This document shows positions 9,464 through 18,744 of a stretch of DNA of 51,525 bases, in pieces. Within the stretch, counting starts at the first letter, position 1. Every line of letters begins with the position of its first letter. The stretch comes from JAENVU01 sp046598395. GTDB lineage: Bacteria > Actinomycetota > Acidimicrobiia > IMCC26256 > JAENVU01. The DNA lies in assembly GCA_046598395.1 (NCBI GenBank), contig JBKJIQ010000024.1, forward strand, positions 1-51,525, read 5' to 3'. Below the pieces are notes generated by a model. It saw nothing but the letters and a program-made list of their open reading frames with translations. It had not been told where the DNA came from and did no database searches. The position numbers were made by a program, and so were the translations under genes.

Positions 9464-10621
9464 TCACCCGCGGATGCCCATCCGTTTTGCGATGACCTCG
9501 TTCATGATTTCATCGGTGCCGGCGCCGATGCGTTGCAGGCGAGCATCGCGCCAGAGACGGCTGATCGGCGTCTCGGTGAGATAGCCCGCGCCACCGAAGA
9601 TCTGCAGACAGGTATCCACCAGTCGGTTCTGCACCTGCGCCGCATACTTCTTGGCCATCGAGATCTGTACCACCGGATACTCGCCCTGCTGTACCCGCCA
9701 AATGGTGTCGTAAGTGAGCGCCCGCGCGGCTTCGAGTTCGGTTGCCGCATCGGCGAGCATGTGCGCGATCACCTGGTTGTCGGCCAACGCTCGATCAAAG
9801 GCCCGCCGTTCCCGGGCATAGGTGATCGTGCGCTCCAACACGTCGAGCCCTTGGCCGATGCTCTGGGCGGCACCGGACAACCGCTCGTACTGAAGCTGCC
9901 AGGCCATCTGCGTAAATCCCTGTCCGGTCTCACCGCCGAGCAGGTTCTCCGTAGGAACACGCACATCGTCGAGCACGATCTCCGCGGTATCCGACGATCG
10001 CATTCCCAGCTTGTCGAGCTGGCGCGAGACCGACACACCCTGAAGATTGGTATCAACGATGAAGAGCGACACGCCGCGATGTTTTGATCCGGGCTCGGTC
10101 TGCACCGCCATCGTCATGAACTGCGCGCGCGTCCCGTTGGTGATGAACATCTTTCGCCCGTTGATCACCCAGGTGTCGCCGTCGCGAACGGCTCGAGTGG
10201 TGATGCTCGCCACATCCGATCCTGTGTCCGGCTCCGTGAGTGCGATCGCCCCGATCTTCTCGCCGGTGATCGCCGGTGCGAGATAGCGGGCTTTGAGGTC
10301 GTTGGTCCCGAACTCGCCGATCGCGGGTGTGCACATATGGGTCTGAACCGCGATCGCCATCGGGATCGAACCCGCCCCGCAGCGACCGAGTTCCTCGATG
10401 AACAACAAACTGCTCGCCAGGTCGCCGTCGGACCCGCCCCATGCGCTCGGGTAGTGCAGTCCCAGAAATCCGAGTTCACCGCAGCGGCGGAACACCGAGT
10501 CCGGGAACAGACCGTCTGCCTCCCATTCGTCGATGTGCGGAACGAGTTCGGTGGCCACAAACCGACGCACCGTGGCGCGCAAGGCCTCGTGTTCGGCCGT
10601 GAAGATGGGGTGGATGCTCAC
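9464..10621 (-). CDS. Acyl-CoA dehydrogenase
   Basis: A 385-residue FAD-dependent acyl-CoA dehydrogenase of normal family length, oxidising acyl-CoA to the 2-enoyl-CoA in fatty-acid or branched-chain breakdown. Typical blocks are ALTEPDTGSD for substrate and flavin binding, WVINGRKMFITNG, and IFGGAGYL near the end. The position that holds the catalytic Glu in medium-chain enzymes (YEGT) is GAGT here. Instead a Glu sits in LQYERL at about residue 246, which matches the catalytic Glu of the long-chain/isovaleryl type. The start chosen is GTG 10621, giving a normal N-terminus; a CAGAAT hexamer lies six bases upstream. A longer frame to 10702 runs into the divergent promoter region. The chain-length preference is not readable. 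Confidence 0.9.
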   Translation of the reverse strand: MSIHPIFTAEHEALRATVRRFVATELVPHIDEWEADGLFPDSVFRRCGELGFLGLHYPSAWGGSDGDLASSLLFIEELGRCGAGSIPMAIAVQTHMCTPAIGEFGTNDLKARYLAPAITGEKIGAIALTEPDTGSDVASITTRAVRDGDTWVINGRKMFITNGTRAQFMTMAVQTEPGSKHRGVSLFIVDTNLQGVSVSRQLDKLGMRSSDTAEIVLDDVRVPTENLLGGETGQGFTQMAWQLQYERLSGAAQSIGQGLDVLERTITYARERRAFDRALADNQVIAHMLADAATELEAARALTYDTIWRVQQGEYPVVQISMAKKYAAQVQNRLVDTCLQIFGGAGYLTETPISRLWRDARLQRIGAGTDEIMNEVIAKRMGIRG

Positions 10622-10697
10622 GTCTGCATTCTGTCCCGATCCGGGCGGTGGGTGAGGTTTTCCACCATCGGGCAACTCAAGATCGCTACCCAGCACA

Positions 10698-10703
10698 TAC
10701 ACT
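10698..10703 (+). promoter_or_regulatory. -10 hexamer TACACT, leaderless start of the coiled-coil gene
   Basis: TACACT fits TAnnnT and is followed after seven bases by the GTG at 10711. It supports that GTG over longer upstream starts and suggests a leaderless transcript that may also carry the response regulator. Confidence 0.5.
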
Positions 10704-10710
10704 CCCGGCC

Positions 10711-11010
10711 GTGTCTCGGGCTGCTATCGAACGACGTCTTCTTGATCTTTCGGATCGCATCAAGCTGACCACTACTGAGCTCGCCGTTACCGACGAGCAG
10801 CTGACCTTCCTGGATGAGGAAGCCGATTCGGCGCGGTTGCGCGCCATCGTGGCCGAGACCCCGATGGAAGTCGCCACTGCCAACGAAGCGCAGCGCCATG
10901 CCGATGCGTTGCGTCGCCACCGCGAATCGCTTTCCAAGACCCTGCGTGAACTCCGCGGGGAACAAGATGGTCTCCTCGATCGTCTCACCACCGAATCGAC
11001 TTCACGATGA
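10711..11010 (+). CDS. Small coiled-coil protein upstream of the PdtaR-like regulator
   Basis: A 99-residue, highly charged protein that reads as one long helix with heptad-like spacing (RRLLDLSDRIK, ELAVTDEQLTFLDEEA, RRHRESLSKTLRELR). There is no membrane segment and no domain I recognise. The GTG start was chosen because the TACACT -10 lies seven bases upstream; the longer frame starting at 10648 would include promoter sequence. It lies 49 bases ahead of the PdtaR-like regulator on the same strand. It could dimerise or bind the regulator or RNA, but no evidence says so. Confidence 0.6.
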   Translation: MSRAAIERRLLDLSDRIKLTTTELAVTDEQLTFLDEEADSARLRAIVAETPMEVATANEAQRHADALRRHRESLSKTLRELRGEQDGLLDRLTTESTSR

Positions 11011-11059
11011 ATCTCATGGCGCCAGAGGCACGACACCAATCGACGAGAGAAGGATGACT

Positions 11060-11653
11060 GTGGCAACGGAGCGCACGCGGGTTGTCGTCGCCGAAGACGA
11101 GGCGATCATCCGCCTCGATCTGAAGGAATTGTTGGAAGAAGAGGGTTTCGAGGTCGTGGGCGAGACGGGGAGAGGCGACGAAGCCGTGGAACTCGTGCGG
11201 TCCCTCCAGCCCGACCTCGCGATTCTCGACATCAAGATGCCCGGACTCGACGGACTTTCGGCAGCCCGCCTCATCACGGCTGATCGCCTCGCGGCGGTGC
11301 TCATCCTCACCGCGTTCTCGCAGCGCGATTTAGTGGAACAGGCTCGGGACGCGGGGGCCATGAGCTACATCGTGAAGCCGTTCCAGAAGAGCGATCTCAT
11401 CCCCGCGATCGACATCGCGCTCGGTCGCCATGCCGAACTCAAGAGCCTCGAGACCGAGGTCAGTGATCTGGCCGAACGCCTGGAAGCGCGCAAGATGATC
11501 GATCGCGCCAAAGGCGTGCTGATGGATCACCACTCGATGACCGAAGCCGACTCGTGGCGGTTCATTCAAACTGCGGCGATGAACCGGCGCACCAAGGTCC
11601 ATGAGATCGCGGCACTGGTCGTCGATGGTCAGCTCAAACCCGACGCAACCTAG
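11060..11653 (+). CDS. PdtaR-like response regulator with ANTAR RNA-binding domain
   Basis: A 197-residue two-domain regulator. The receiver domain (residues ~5-120) has the acidic pair near D12/E13, phospho-acceptor D57 in LAILDIKMPGLDG, and the switch Lys in IVKPF. The C-terminal ~60 residues (ARKMIDRAKGVLMD, then WRFIQTAAMNRR) are an ANTAR domain, which binds paired RNA hairpins and prevents transcription termination. In mycobacteria the homologue PdtaR lies close to polA and is phosphorylated by PdtaS; no PdtaS-like kinase is next to it here. ATG 11054 is possible, but AGAAGG at 11048-11053 is better spaced for GTG 11060. Confidence 0.9.
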   Translation: MATERTRVVVAEDEAIIRLDLKELLEEEGFEVVGETGRGDEAVELVRSLQPDLAILDIKMPGLDGLSAARLITADRLAAVLILTAFSQRDLVEQARDAGAMSYIVKPFQKSDLIPAIDIALGRHAELKSLETEVSDLAERLEARKMIDRAKGVLMDHHSMTEADSWRFIQTAAMNRRTKVHEIAALVVDGQLKPDAT

Positions 11654-13634
11654 ACCCGACCCAACCGCGTCGGACCGGTTGGCCTTTCCGTATCAACCTG
11701 CGCTCGACAGCCTGCGGGCGTTCGCGGTGCTCGCGGTCATCGCGTACCACAACGGATACGCCTGGGCCGTGGGCGGGTTCCTCGGAGTCGACGCGTTCTT
11801 TGTGCTCTCGGGATACCTGATCACCACGTTGCTCGTGCTCGAGTATCGGCGTCTCGACGCGATCGGGTTGGTGGCATTCTGGGGGCGACGGATTCGGCGC
11901 TTGATGCCGGCACTGATCTTGGTGCTGTTGTTCGCCGCGCTCTACGGCAGGCTCGTGTTGCGCTCGTATGAGATCGGCCGACTCCGGGCCGATTCGCTCT
12001 CCAGCCTTTTCTACGTGGCGAACTGGCGGTTCATCGTCTCGGGTCAGAGCTACTTCGACCTCTTCGCCACACCATCTCCCTTGCGGCATCTGTGGTCGCT
12101 CGCGATCGAGGAACAGTTCTATCTGGTGTGGCCCATCGTGGTGCTCGCCTGCCTTCGGATTCGCCGCGGCGGGACCGGACTCTTGACGGCAGTGTGTGGC
12201 GTCGGAGGGATTGCATCCGTGGTGGCCATGCACGCGCTCTACAACGCGCAGGAGCCATCCCGGGCCTACTACGGCACCGACACCCGTGTTCACACCTTGC
12301 TGGTGGGCGCGCTGCTCGGACTCGCGCTGCTGCGGTGGCGGCCCCGACCCGGCACGATGACCGCGACCCTCCAGGTTGGGGCAGCACTGACCGCCGTCGC
12401 AATCGCCTGGTCCTGGCACGTGGTCAATGCCACCGACGCCGGGTACTACGGCCTCGGGTCACTGGCCTACGCGATCGGTGTCGCCATCATCATCGCCGCC
12501 GTCGTCCAGGCCGCGAGCCCACTCGCGCGCATGCTCACGATCCCACCGCTGCCCTGGATCGGCCGCATCTCCTACGGCCTCTACCTCTGGCACTGGCCGG
12601 TGATCGTCTGGCTGGTGCACTGGCGGGTTGGCTTCGGCGACAGTCGATTGGTCGCGCTGCGCTTGGTGGTGACGTTCGCGTTGGCCGCGGCGTCGTACTA
12701 CTTGGTCGAGATGCCGATTCGGAGGGGCCGCTGGTTCGCGCCGTCGTCGCGTGCCAGCCGCTTCGCGCTTCCCGTCGCCGTCGTCGCGGCGGCCGGCGTA
12801 CTGGTGGCATCAACGGTGGGTGCCACCGCACCGCCGTCGTATCTCACCGGCGGGTTTCCCATCCATTGCCCGGCGCCGATCTCCGCCGAACTGCGCGACG
12901 CGCGCCACGCCCTCTCGAAGTTGGGAAAGGACTTCCGTTCCCCAACACTGCAGCCGATCAGTGTGATCGGCGACTCCGTCTCGTGCAGCCTGTGGCCCGG
13001 GCTCGCGGCGATCCGCCGCCGGGACGGACTCCGATTCCGGATGGGGGGTGCGATCGCGTGTGGCGAGGCCAGCCAGGAGGTGTTGGCGAGCGACCACGTG
13101 GACCTCGTCCCCGTGGACACTGACAAGTGCGAGTCGCTCATGGCCCAACTCCGACGCGACGCGAATCCGCGCGGCACCAAGATCGCACTGTGGATCTCGA
13201 GTTGGGAACGCGCCGACCTCGATGACAACGGCAACCGACTCGTGGCCGGATCGAAGCGCTGGGCTGCGGTACTCACGAAGCGCATGGAACACATCGTTTC
13301 CGAACTCGCTCGGAACGAGACCCGAGTGGTGATGGTCACGATGCCCGCCAAGGCGCTCGGCGAAGTGGGAGGCGTCTCGGTGCGTTCCTCGGGCCACGAC
13401 GACGCCACCTACGCGAACCTCAACAACCTGCTCCTGCAGTTCGCGGCCCGCCACGCCGCCGACGTCACCCTCATCGACTTCGCCGGCCACGTGTGCCCCG
13501 GCGGTCCGCCGTGCCCGCGCACCCTCGATGGGATCGCGCCTCGTGCCATCGACGGTGGTCACTTCACCCCGGAGGGTTCGGTCTGGGCGCTGCAGTGGTT
13601 GCTGCCCCAGATCGCGCTCAGGACCGCTGCCTAG
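11625..13634 (+). CDS. OafA/OatA-like acyltransferase with SGNH domain
   Basis: A 669-residue membrane acyltransferase of the acyltransferase-3 type, which moves acyl (often acetyl) groups onto cell-surface sugars. The N-terminal ~390 residues form about ten membrane helices with conserved H42, GGFLGVDAFFVLSGYLI near 50-66, the RRIRRLMPA loop and YGLYLWHWPV. The C-terminal ~240 residues are an outside SGNH esterase-like domain with GDS (S451) and DGGH (D643, H646), so the Ser-Asp-His triad looks complete. The start at ATG 11625 overlaps the end of the ANTAR regulator gene by 29 bases; a later start is possible. The acceptor molecule is unknown. Confidence 0.88.
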   Translation: MVSSNPTQPRPDPTASDRLAFPYQPALDSLRAFAVLAVIAYHNGYAWAVGGFLGVDAFFVLSGYLITTLLVLEYRRLDAIGLVAFWGRRIRRLMPALILVLLFAALYGRLVLRSYEIGRLRADSLSSLFYVANWRFIVSGQSYFDLFATPSPLRHLWSLAIEEQFYLVWPIVVLACLRIRRGGTGLLTAVCGVGGIASVVAMHALYNAQEPSRAYYGTDTRVHTLLVGALLGLALLRWRPRPGTMTATLQVGAALTAVAIAWSWHVVNATDAGYYGLGSLAYAIGVAIIIAAVVQAASPLARMLTIPPLPWIGRISYGLYLWHWPVIVWLVHWRVGFGDSRLVALRLVVTFALAAASYYLVEMPIRRGRWFAPSSRASRFALPVAVVAAAGVLVASTVGATAPPSYLTGGFPIHCPAPISAELRDARHALSKLGKDFRSPTLQPISVIGDSVSCSLWPGLAAIRRRDGLRFRMGGAIACGEASQEVLASDHVDLVPVDTDKCESLMAQLRRDANPRGTKIALWISSWERADLDDNGNRLVAGSKRWAAVLTKRMEHIVSELARNETRVVMVTMPAKALGEVGGVSVRSSGHDDATYANLNNLLLQFAARHAADVTLIDFAGHVCPGGPPCPRTLDGIAPRAIDGGHFTPEGSVWALQWLLPQIALRTAA

Positions 13635-13637
13635 AGT
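13632..13637 (+). promoter_or_regulatory. -10 hexamer TAGAGT of polA, overlapping the upstream stop codon
   Basis: TAGAGT ends six bases before the polA ATG and its TAG is the stop codon of the acyltransferase gene. No Shine-Dalgarno sequence precedes the ATG. This is the leaderless promoter pattern seen at several genes in the window. Confidence 0.6.
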
Positions 13638-13643
13638 GCGACG

Positions 13644-16346
13644 ATGAGCACCGCCGCGCCCCATTCCGGAAATCGCAAGCTGTTGCTCCTCGATGGGCAC
13701 TCTCTTGCGTACCGCGCGTTCTACGCGCTCCCCACCGATCTGGCGACGTCGTCGGGTCAGGTCACGAACGCGGTGTACGGGTTCACCTCGATGCTGATCA
13801 AGGTGGTGGGCGACGAGAGACCCGACCATCTCGGTGTTGCGTTCGACACCGCGGCGCCCACGTTCCGCAAGGAGATGGACAGCACCTACAAGGCGGGTCG
13901 CAAACCCACGCCGGACCTCTTCAAGTCTCAGCTGCCGCTGATCCACCAAGTGCTCGAGACGCTGGCCGTACCGGTGATCGAACTCGACGGCACCGAGGCC
14001 GACGATGTGATCGCCACGCTCGCCGAGCGCGCCGCGGCCGACGGCATCGACGTCATCATCGTGACCGGCGACCGGGACTCCTACCAACTCGTTCGCGATC
14101 CCCATGTGCGCGTGCTCTACAACAAGCGCGGCGTCTCCGACTACGCGCTGTACGACGAAGCCGGAATCCTCGAACGCACTGGCGTGACGCCTGCGCAGTA
14201 TCCCGAGTACGCGGCATTGCGGGGCGACCCGAGCGACAACCTGCCCGGCGTTCCCGGTATCGGCGAGAAGACCGCAGCCAAGCTCGTGAACGCGTACAAC
14301 ACCCTCGAAGGAATCTTCGAACATCTCGACGAGCTGCCACCGAAGCAACGCGCCAACCTCGGCGAGTCACGCGAGCAGGTCTTTCACAACCGCACGATGT
14401 CGATCCTGCATCGCGACGTCGCCATCGAAGTGGCGGTCGACGATCTCCACATCGGAGGTTGGGACCAGGATGCGGTGCGCGAACTCTTCGTACAGCTCGA
14501 GTTCCGCACGCTCTACCCGCGCCTGCTCGACGCGTTCGGCGAAACCGACTCCGCCGTCGACGTTGCCGCGACTGCATTCGACGTGGAGGTGGCCCGGCTC
14601 ACCACCGCGGTCGCGGTGAGCGAAGCGCTCGACGCGATCATCGCTTCCGGCGAGCAGTACGCCCTGGATGCCGATTGGTTGGTGGGTCCCGGCAGCGGAG
14701 GACTGCGCGGGCTCGCAATCGCGACCGCAGACAGTGCTTCGTACGCGCCGGTTGATCTCCTGGGCGACCAGGGCGTCGTGGGTTCACTGAGCGCGCTGCT
14801 CGGCGCCGACGGTCCTCCCCTCATTGCCCACCGGGCCAAAGAGCTGATGCACGCGCTGATGCGGACCGCACGCGTGGAGGTGGCGAGCCTCGATCTTGAT
14901 ACTGCCGTGATGGCGTATCTGATCGATCCCGGTGAGGGGAAGTACGACCTCGGCGATCTTGTGGGCCGCTACTGCGGGATCGAACTCGTCTCGCCCGACA
15001 GTCCGGCCGCAGAGGGAACGTTCGACCTCGACGGCGACGCCGCGGGTGACGAAGCCGGCCGGCGCGCTGCGGCCACCTTGCGGCTCGCACCGGAACTGCG
15101 AAGCGTCCTCGACGCCCGTGAACTCTGGAGTCTCTACGACACCGTGGAACGACCTCTGGTTGGCGTGCTGGCCACAATGGAGGATACCGGCATCCGCGTG
15201 GATCGTGCGTTCCTCGATCACATGCGCGCCGACCTCCAGCAGCGCTGCGATGTGCTCGAGACCACGATCCACGGTCATGCGGGCGAGCCGTTCGTCGTGA
15301 ACTCGGTTCCCCAACTGCGGCGCATCTTGTTCGAGGTGCTCGAACTCACTCCGGTGAAGCGCACCAAGACCGGACCCTCGACCGACGCCGATTCGCTTCA
15401 GAAGATGGCGGCCGCGAACGCGCATCCGATCCTTGCCGATCTCCTCAAGTACCGCGAGATCGAGAAGCTGCGCAGCACCTACGCCGACGCATTGCCGCGG
15501 CTGATCCGAGACGACGGCCGGATCCACGCCACGTTCAACCAGATCGCCACCACCACCGGGCGGATCTCGAGTGAGAACCCGAACCTGCAGAACATCCCGA
15601 TCCGCACCGAAGAGGGCAAGACGATCCGCCAGGCGTTCGTCGCCGATGAAGGCGCCGGACTCCTCACCGCCGACTACTCCCAGATCGAGTTGCGCATCCT
15701 CGCCCACCTCGCGAAGGACCCCGGCCTCATCGACGCGTTCACCCGTGGTGTGGATGTCCACACCGTGACGGCGTCGAAGGTGTTCGCGGTCGCCGAAGCC
15801 GATGTTGCGGATCACCACCGCCGATTCGCGAAGGTCGTGAACTACGGCCTCGCCTACGGCATGGAGGCTTATGGCCTCGCGCAACGGATGGACATCCCTA
15901 CCGACCAGGCCAAAGAGATCCTCGACAACTACTTCGCGGGGTTCCCCAACGTGCAGACCTACATGGATCAGACAATCGCGGATGCGAAAACCTGCGGTTA
16001 CACCACCACCATCCTCGGGCGGCGGCGCCAGATCACCGAGCTCGCATCCGACAACTTCCGCATTCGCCAGATGGGGGAGCGCATGGCCCAAAACGCTCCG
16101 GTACAAGGCTCCGCGGCCGACATCTTCAAGATCGCGATGATCCGTATGGACGCCGCGCTGCGCAGTGGTGGATTCAAGACACGCATGGTGCTCACCGTGC
16201 ATGACGAACTCGTCTTCGAGGTGCCGCTCGACGAACGCGAGACCATCGAGCCCGTGATCCGTGAGGCCATGGAAGGTGCCATCGAACTCAACGTCCCGCT
16301 CGTCGTCGACATCGGCTTCGGCCCCAACTGGGCCGAGGCCAAGTAG
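13644..16346 (+). CDS. polA: DNA polymerase I
   Basis: A 900-residue family A polymerase that fills gaps after excision repair and removes RNA primers. Order: 5' nuclease domain (residues ~10-300, with LLLLDGHSLAYRAFY and DGTEADDVIATL), a 3'-5' exonuclease-like middle domain (~320-490), and the polymerase domain with motif A DYSQIELRILAH (D677), motif B RRFAKVVNYGLAYG, and motif C VHDEL (H853-D854). The middle domain lacks the D-x-E and other metal-binding acids, so proofreading is probably absent, as in mycobacterial and Taq Pol I. A TAGAGT -10 lies six bases upstream of the ATG. Confidence 0.97.
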   Translation: MSTAAPHSGNRKLLLLDGHSLAYRAFYALPTDLATSSGQVTNAVYGFTSMLIKVVGDERPDHLGVAFDTAAPTFRKEMDSTYKAGRKPTPDLFKSQLPLIHQVLETLAVPVIELDGTEADDVIATLAERAAADGIDVIIVTGDRDSYQLVRDPHVRVLYNKRGVSDYALYDEAGILERTGVTPAQYPEYAALRGDPSDNLPGVPGIGEKTAAKLVNAYNTLEGIFEHLDELPPKQRANLGESREQVFHNRTMSILHRDVAIEVAVDDLHIGGWDQDAVRELFVQLEFRTLYPRLLDAFGETDSAVDVAATAFDVEVARLTTAVAVSEALDAIIASGEQYALDADWLVGPGSGGLRGLAIATADSASYAPVDLLGDQGVVGSLSALLGADGPPLIAHRAKELMHALMRTARVEVASLDLDTAVMAYLIDPGEGKYDLGDLVGRYCGIELVSPDSPAAEGTFDLDGDAAGDEAGRRAAATLRLAPELRSVLDARELWSLYDTVERPLVGVLATMEDTGIRVDRAFLDHMRADLQQRCDVLETTIHGHAGEPFVVNSVPQLRRILFEVLELTPVKRTKTGPSTDADSLQKMAAANAHPILADLLKYREIEKLRSTYADALPRLIRDDGRIHATFNQIATTTGRISSENPNLQNIPIRTEEGKTIRQAFVADEGAGLLTADYSQIELRILAHLAKDPGLIDAFTRGVDVHTVTASKVFAVAEADVADHHRRFAKVVNYGLAYGMEAYGLAQRMDIPTDQAKEILDNYFAGFPNVQTYMDQTIADAKTCGYTTTILGRRRQITELASDNFRIRQMGERMAQNAPVQGSAADIFKIAMIRMDAALRSGGFKTRMVLTVHDELVFEVPLDERETIEPVIREAMEGAIELNVPLVVDIGFGPNWAEAK

Positions 16347-16351
16347 TCACG

Positions 16352-17083
16352 TTGCCGCCGAGTCCGTCCGGTCCGTGGTTCAACCAGATCGCCGCATTTC
16401 TCGGGCCTGCGTATTTGAAGAACGCGTTCACCAAGGGAACCGCACAAGAGGTCGATTTCCTGGTGGGCGCGCTCGGGCTGCAACCCGGGATGCGGGTGCT
16501 CGACGTCGGTTGTGGTCCGGGTCGGCATGCGCACGCTTTGGCCGAGCGGGGGATCGAGGTCCACGGCGTGGACCTCTCGCCCGAGTTCATCGACCTCGCC
16601 CGCGATTCCACCGCTGACCTGCCAGCAACGTTCGAGGTCCTCGACGTGCGAGATCTCGCGTTCGCGTCCGAGTTCGACGCGGCGATCTGCCTCTGCCAGG
16701 GAGGGTTCGGCCTGCTCGGAGGGACCGACGACGAAGCGATCATCGCCAACATCGCTCGCGCCGTTCGACCCGGCGGGGGAGTCGCGGTCAGTGCCTTCTC
16801 GTCCTACTTCGCGCTTCGCTGGATCGAGGACGGCGACGATTTCGACCCCGCCACCGGGGTGAACCACGAAGTGGCCACGCTGCGGAACGAGGCCGGCACG
16901 GAGATCGGCCGGGATCTGTGGACCACCTGCTTCACCGCACGGGAACTCCGGCTGCTCGCGGCCGCGGCGGGCCTCACCGACGTGCGCATCTCGGGTGTGA
17001 CCCCCGGGGGTTACGGAAACGGCCCGGTCACACTCCAGAATCCTGAGCTCCTGCTTCTCGCACGGGTACCACCTGCCCGCTAA
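16352..17083 (+). CDS. Class I SAM-dependent methyltransferase
   Basis: A 243-residue methyltransferase with the SAM-binding motif I VLDVGCGPGRHAHAL (residues ~49-63), acidic motif II end GVDLS, and motif IV region FDAAICLCQGGFGLL. The fold is that of the methyltransf_11/25 group; the substrate is unknown. The TTG start lies only five bases after the polA stop, so the gene is probably translated from the polA transcript. No good Shine-Dalgarno is present, and an internal start cannot be excluded. Confidence 0.82.
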   Translation: MPPSPSGPWFNQIAAFLGPAYLKNAFTKGTAQEVDFLVGALGLQPGMRVLDVGCGPGRHAHALAERGIEVHGVDLSPEFIDLARDSTADLPATFEVLDVRDLAFASEFDAAICLCQGGFGLLGGTDDEAIIANIARAVRPGGGVAVSAFSSYFALRWIEDGDDFDPATGVNHEVATLRNEAGTEIGRDLWTTCFTARELRLLAAAAGLTDVRISGVTPGGYGNGPVTLQNPELLLLARVPPAR

Positions 17084-17193
17084 CGTATCCGGGTTCCCGA
17101 AATCTCTTCGAGACCTTGTCCACGCGCGTCGCTGCCCGATCCGGTCGGCGACATCACGCCTAACTGTTCCCCCCTTGCAGGAGACCCACTTCC

Positions 17194-18702
17194 TTGACCG
17201 CCGTAGCCGACCCCACCGACATCCCCGAACCAGCGTCTGACGCAGAGCCAACCGTCGATCCCGCCGCCGAAACGACCGCAGAGGTCGTCGCCGACGAAGC
17301 CACCGACGTGTTCGAGTTCGAGGAAACCACCGATGTCGTGTTCAACGACCTGGGTGATATGTCGTTTTCCGACGCGGTCGACGCCACGCTCGTCGAGTTC
17401 GACGAGGGCGGTCTGGTCACCGGCATCGTCGTCAAGATCGACTCCGACGAAGTGCTTCTCGACATCGGTTTCAAGTCCGAGGGCGTCATCCCGTCCAAGG
17501 AACTGTCGATCCGCAACGACGTGGATCCGAACGAGATCGTCACGCTCGGCGAGCAGCTCGAAGCGCTGGTCCTCCAGAAGGAAGACAAAGACGGCCGCCT
17601 GATTCTGTCGAAGAAGCGCGCCCAATACGAGCGCGCGTGGGGCGACATCGAGCGGATCAAGGCCGAAGAGGGCGTGGTCTCGGGACCGGTCATCGAGGTG
17701 GTCAAGGGTGGCCTCATCCTCGACATCGGACTCCGCGGCTTCCTGCCGGCGTCGCTGGTGGATCTGCGCCGGGTGCGCGATCTCCAGCCGTTCGTTGGCA
17801 AGACCATCGAGTGCAAGATCATCGAACTCGACAAGAACCGCAACAACGTGGTGCTCTCCCGCCGCGCGTACCTCGAAGAGACCCAGCGCGAGCAGCGTGA
17901 CGAGTTCCTCACCAACCTCAAGCCCGGAGAAATCCGGCCCGGTGTGGTGTCCTCGGTGGTCAACTTTGGTGCGTTCGTCGACTTGGGCGGCATGGACGGA
18001 CTCGTGCACGTGTCCGAGCTGTCGTGGAAGCACGTTGATCACCCGAGTTCGGTCGTCACCGTCGGTGACGAGGTCACCGTCCAGGTGCTCGACGTCGACC
18101 TCACTCGTGAGCGGATCTCGCTCTCGCTCAAGGCGACCCAGCAGGACCCGTGGCAGGAGTTCGCTACCGGCCACCAGGTCGGCGAGCTGGTCTACGGACG
18201 GGTCACAAAGCTGGTGCCGTTCGGCGCATTCGTGCAGGTGGGCGACGGCATCGAAGGCCTCGTCCACATCTCGGAGATGGCGGTCCACCATGTGGAGGCG
18301 CCCGAGCAGGTTGTGACTCCGGGCGAAGAGCTGTGGGTCAAGATCATCGACATCGACCTCGACCGTCGACGCATTTCGTTGTCGATCAAGCAGGCGGCCG
18401 AAGGCGGCATCGTTGCGGCCGAGTACCAGGACCAGTTCGGTGAGCACGCCTACGACGAGTCCGGGAACTACATCGGCCCCGAGTACCCCGAGGAGGGTGC
18501 GCCACCGGAGGGTGAAGCAGCCGAGGGTGAAGCAGCCGACGGGGAAGCGCCCGCGGCGGTCGCACCGGCAACTGATGTTGAGGTTGCGGCTGGCGAAGCG
18601 CCAGATCCACCGGCCGCAGAGGCACCGGTCGAGGCACCGGTCGAAGCACCGGTCGCCGACGTCGCGCCCGAAGCCGCACCTGAGGTCGCACCCGAGGCGT
18701 GA
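17194..18702 (+). CDS. rpsA: 30S ribosomal protein S1
   Basis: A 502-residue S1 protein with four S1 RNA-binding folds at about residues 70-140, 158-225, 245-315 and 330-400, the usual actinobacterial number. The core is flanked by an acidic N-terminal arm of ~55 residues rich in Glu, Asp, Ala and Thr, and by a C-terminal tail of ~100 residues made of Glu-Ala-Pro repeats (EGEAA, EAPV). The tail is unstructured and repetitive in DNA as well. Start TTG 17194 is preceded by AGGAG at 17179-17183. The polA-rpsA-coaE neighbourhood is conserved in actinobacteria. Confidence 0.96.
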   Translation: MTAVADPTDIPEPASDAEPTVDPAAETTAEVVADEATDVFEFEETTDVVFNDLGDMSFSDAVDATLVEFDEGGLVTGIVVKIDSDEVLLDIGFKSEGVIPSKELSIRNDVDPNEIVTLGEQLEALVLQKEDKDGRLILSKKRAQYERAWGDIERIKAEEGVVSGPVIEVVKGGLILDIGLRGFLPASLVDLRRVRDLQPFVGKTIECKIIELDKNRNNVVLSRRAYLEETQREQRDEFLTNLKPGEIRPGVVSSVVNFGAFVDLGGMDGLVHVSELSWKHVDHPSSVVTVGDEVTVQVLDVDLTRERISLSLKATQQDPWQEFATGHQVGELVYGRVTKLVPFGAFVQVGDGIEGLVHISEMAVHHVEAPEQVVTPGEELWVKIIDIDLDRRRISLSIKQAAEGGIVAAEYQDQFGEHAYDESGNYIGPEYPEEGAPPEGEAAEGEAADGEAPAAVAPATDVEVAAGEAPDPPAAEAPVEAPVEAPVADVAPEAAPEVAPEA

Positions 18703-18710
18703 CGCAACGG

Positions 18711-18733
18711 CGACGCCCTCGGGCGGGCCGTCG
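18711..18733. terminator. Possible bidirectional terminator hairpin
   Basis: In the 42-base gap between the convergent rpsA and response regulator genes, CGACG-CCC pairs with GGG-CGTCG with one bulged C. There is no T-run, as is common in high-GC actinobacteria. Its position between converging genes is the main support. Confidence 0.4.
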
Positions 18734-18744
18734 TGGTCTGCCTG

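Noticed and set aside
9202..10087. Plus-strand frame of 280 codons overlapping the acyl-CoA dehydrogenase
   Set aside because: It is antisense to a clear acyl-CoA dehydrogenase and has no protein-like features.
14784..16202. A 472-codon minus-strand frame inside polA
   Set aside because: It lies wholly antisense to the polymerase domain, whose motifs are all intact; it is a shadow of the codon bias. The same holds for the 512-codon frame at 12810-14348.
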